From Pseudomonadaceae bacterium (lineage in GTDB: Bacteria > Pseudomonadota > Gammaproteobacteria > Pseudomonadales > Azotimanducaceae), in NCBI GenBank assembly GCA_024743175.1, contig JANSXA010000005.1:124001-188000 (forward strand): a DNA stretch of 64,000 nucleotides. The letters run 5' to 3'. Positions within the stretch are counted from its first letter, which is position 1. The number at the start of each line of letters is the position of its first letter. Both the position numbers and the translations under genes were made by a program. The notes under the pieces are model-generated. The model saw only the letters and a program-made list of their open reading frames with translations. It did not search any database and was not told where the DNA came from. Positions 63,107 through 64,000 of the stretch are shown here, piece by piece.

Positions 63107-63566
63107 CCATCGCATAGTTGTGGATAAGTACGCCACCCACTTTTAAATCGCGCCGATGTTTTTCGACAAAACCCCGGCGCAGAAAAAATCTACGCGCCGC
63201 TTCGCTGGCTTCGGTAAAAAGGCGTGTCAGCTGCTGTTGTCGTGCATGCAGTTCGATCTGCTCGTAAAGGCTGATCGTAATCCCGGTACCTGCAACAGAA
63301 GGTAAGGCATACAGCATGTCGATATGACCGTCACATTCGAGGTCAATAAATGCCACCACCTGGTTCGCTTCATCAACGGCAACCAGAGTCAGACGTCCAT
63401 CAGCGTTCATCGCAGCGAACTGTTCTAACGTGGGCGCGTTAGCTAACCATGCCGTGACCTGTTCCGGCAGATAATCGTTCGTCGCAATTGTGCGGATCGA
63501 GGTTTGAAAAACCTGCGCAACGGCCGAAGCGTCTGCAGATTCGTATAAACGGATGGTCAAGCTCAT
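63090..63566 (-). CDS. GNAT-family acetyltransferase
   Basis: A 158-aa N-acetyltransferase. The central acetyl-CoA segment is DGHIDMLYALPSVAGTGITISLYEQIE, where the usual R/Q-x-x-G-x-G/A is changed to SVAGTGI, and the C-terminal motif B is LFTEASEAARRFFLRRGFVEKHRRDL. The general similarity is to YafP-like members. The weak pyrophosphate loop leaves some doubt about activity. Substrate unknown. Confidence 0.78.
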   Translation of the reverse strand: MSLTIRLYESADASAVAQVFQTSIRTIATNDYLPEQVTAWLANAPTLEQFAAMNADGRLTLVAVDEANQVVAFIDLECDGHIDMLYALPSVAGTGITISLYEQIELHARQQQLTRLFTEASEAARRFFLRRGFVEKHRRDLKVGGVLIHNYAMEKALR

Positions 63567-63689
63567 AAGCTGGATCTACACATGCGCCAATACATGCGCC
63601 AATGAAATTTTCTTCTCAGCATGATGCCAGAAGCAGGTTCAGGCAAACTAGGCTAATATCTCCCGGCTAACAACCTAAAGGGGTTAACC

Positions 63690-64000
63690 ATGAACTGGCA
63701 GGAATATGAGTTAGAACAGGCACGGTTACTGGCTGATGCACAGGCACACGCTGCCTCTATGCCTCTGGAAGATATCGATGTTGCCCACTGGGACATCATG
63801 CGTAACGATACCATCTGGCCTTACTTCCAGCGTTTACGCAACGACGCCCCGGTTTATCACCACAAAAAGAGTATCGTCGGACCTTTCTGGTCTGTCACCG
63901 ACTACGAGTCGATCAAAGCCGTTGACACAAATGCCGCTCAGTTCTCCTCGGAGCCAACCATAGGTCTCAACGATGTTGGCCCGGATAACAGTGCGTCCAG
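63690..64000 (+). CDS. Cytochrome P450, N-terminal part (runs off window)
   Basis: The first 103 codons of a P450. The segment WPYFQRLRNDAPVYHH, then GPFWSVTDYESIKAVDTNAAQFSSE, is the typical helix A to beta-1 to helix B layout, and it closely resembles CYP153-type alkane hydroxylases (GPYWSVT...VDTN...FSSE). The haem-binding Cys lies outside the window. AAAGGGG precedes the ATG at good spacing. Assignment to CYP153 is tentative; hydroxylation of alkanes or fatty acids would fit the lipid-rich gene set. Confidence 0.75.
   Translation, partial: MNWQEYELEQARLLADAQAHAASMPLEDIDVAHWDIMRNDTIWPYFQRLRNDAPVYHHKKSIVGPFWSVTDYESIKAVDTNAAQFSSEPTIGLNDVGPDNSAS

Overview
The window is chromosomal DNA of a Gram-negative bacterium, most likely a marine or environmental gammaproteobacterium. 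This is inferred from Lon, Fe-type SodB, an UrcA-family protein, lipoprotein and outer-membrane signals, dimeric dUTPase, a CysZ-like protein and dense short-spaced operons. No rRNA, tRNA, CRISPR or phage genes were recognised. The gene content points to an aerobe that lives on lipids or hydrocarbons: two acyl-CoA dehydrogenases, two acyl-CoA carboxylase genes, an alkylsulfatase-like hydrolase, PhyH, a molybdenum hydroxylase, an LLM flavin enzyme and the start of a cytochrome P450.

Layout. 1-11.6 kb: the end of an unknown gene, a large secreted unknown, a glutathione S-transferase/MAPEG/CysZ/esterase run, a multidomain redoxin-cytochrome c-copper monooxygenase-EF-hand protein, an enoyl-reductase-like protein, an MFS transporter and a PhyH dioxygenase. 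11.7-22.7 kb (mostly minus strand): UrcA with a palindrome-rich leader, a two-gene molybdenum hydroxylase (IorA/IorB type), a metallophosphoesterase/glycosyltransferase pair, a single-chain biotin-dependent acyl-CoA carboxylase, an LLM oxidoreductase, and a nucleotide-pool cleaning pair (MTH1-like Nudix plus dUTPase).

22.8-38.5 kb is accessory in character. A D-2-hydroxyacid dehydrogenase gene is intact at 22.8 kb. Its last 517 bp recur at 32.0 kb as a 5'-truncated copy that differs at about 36 positions, almost all silent. Between the two copies lies a visibly AT-richer segment with a CPBP-type membrane protease, a dicarboxylate/amino-acid symporter coupled to an RND efflux pump and its adaptor, and a decayed IS3-family remnant. 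This looks like an inserted element. To its right are a MarR-controlled operon with a 43-bp near-perfect palindromic operator, a GFA-family gene frameshifted by a triplicated 7-mer, and a LysR/methyltransferase divergon.

38.5-64 kb returns to core-like content: paired acyl-CoA dehydrogenases plus an MBL hydrolase, lon, a PAP2 phosphatase, oligoendopeptidase F, a GT2-GtrA glycosyltransferase, a carboxyltransferase, a serine hydrolase divergent from a lipoprotein/MarR pair, sodB, a DUF3482 GTPase/DUF2868/DUF1932 overlapping cluster, an M20 hydrolase, small secreted and GNAT proteins, and the first part of a P450.

I did not find a clear new multi-gene system. The strongest leads are the diverged repeat flanking the inserted segment, the 7-mer slippage pseudogene, the long palindromic operator and the multidomain copper monooxygenase. 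All family names come from motif recognition by eye; no database search was run.
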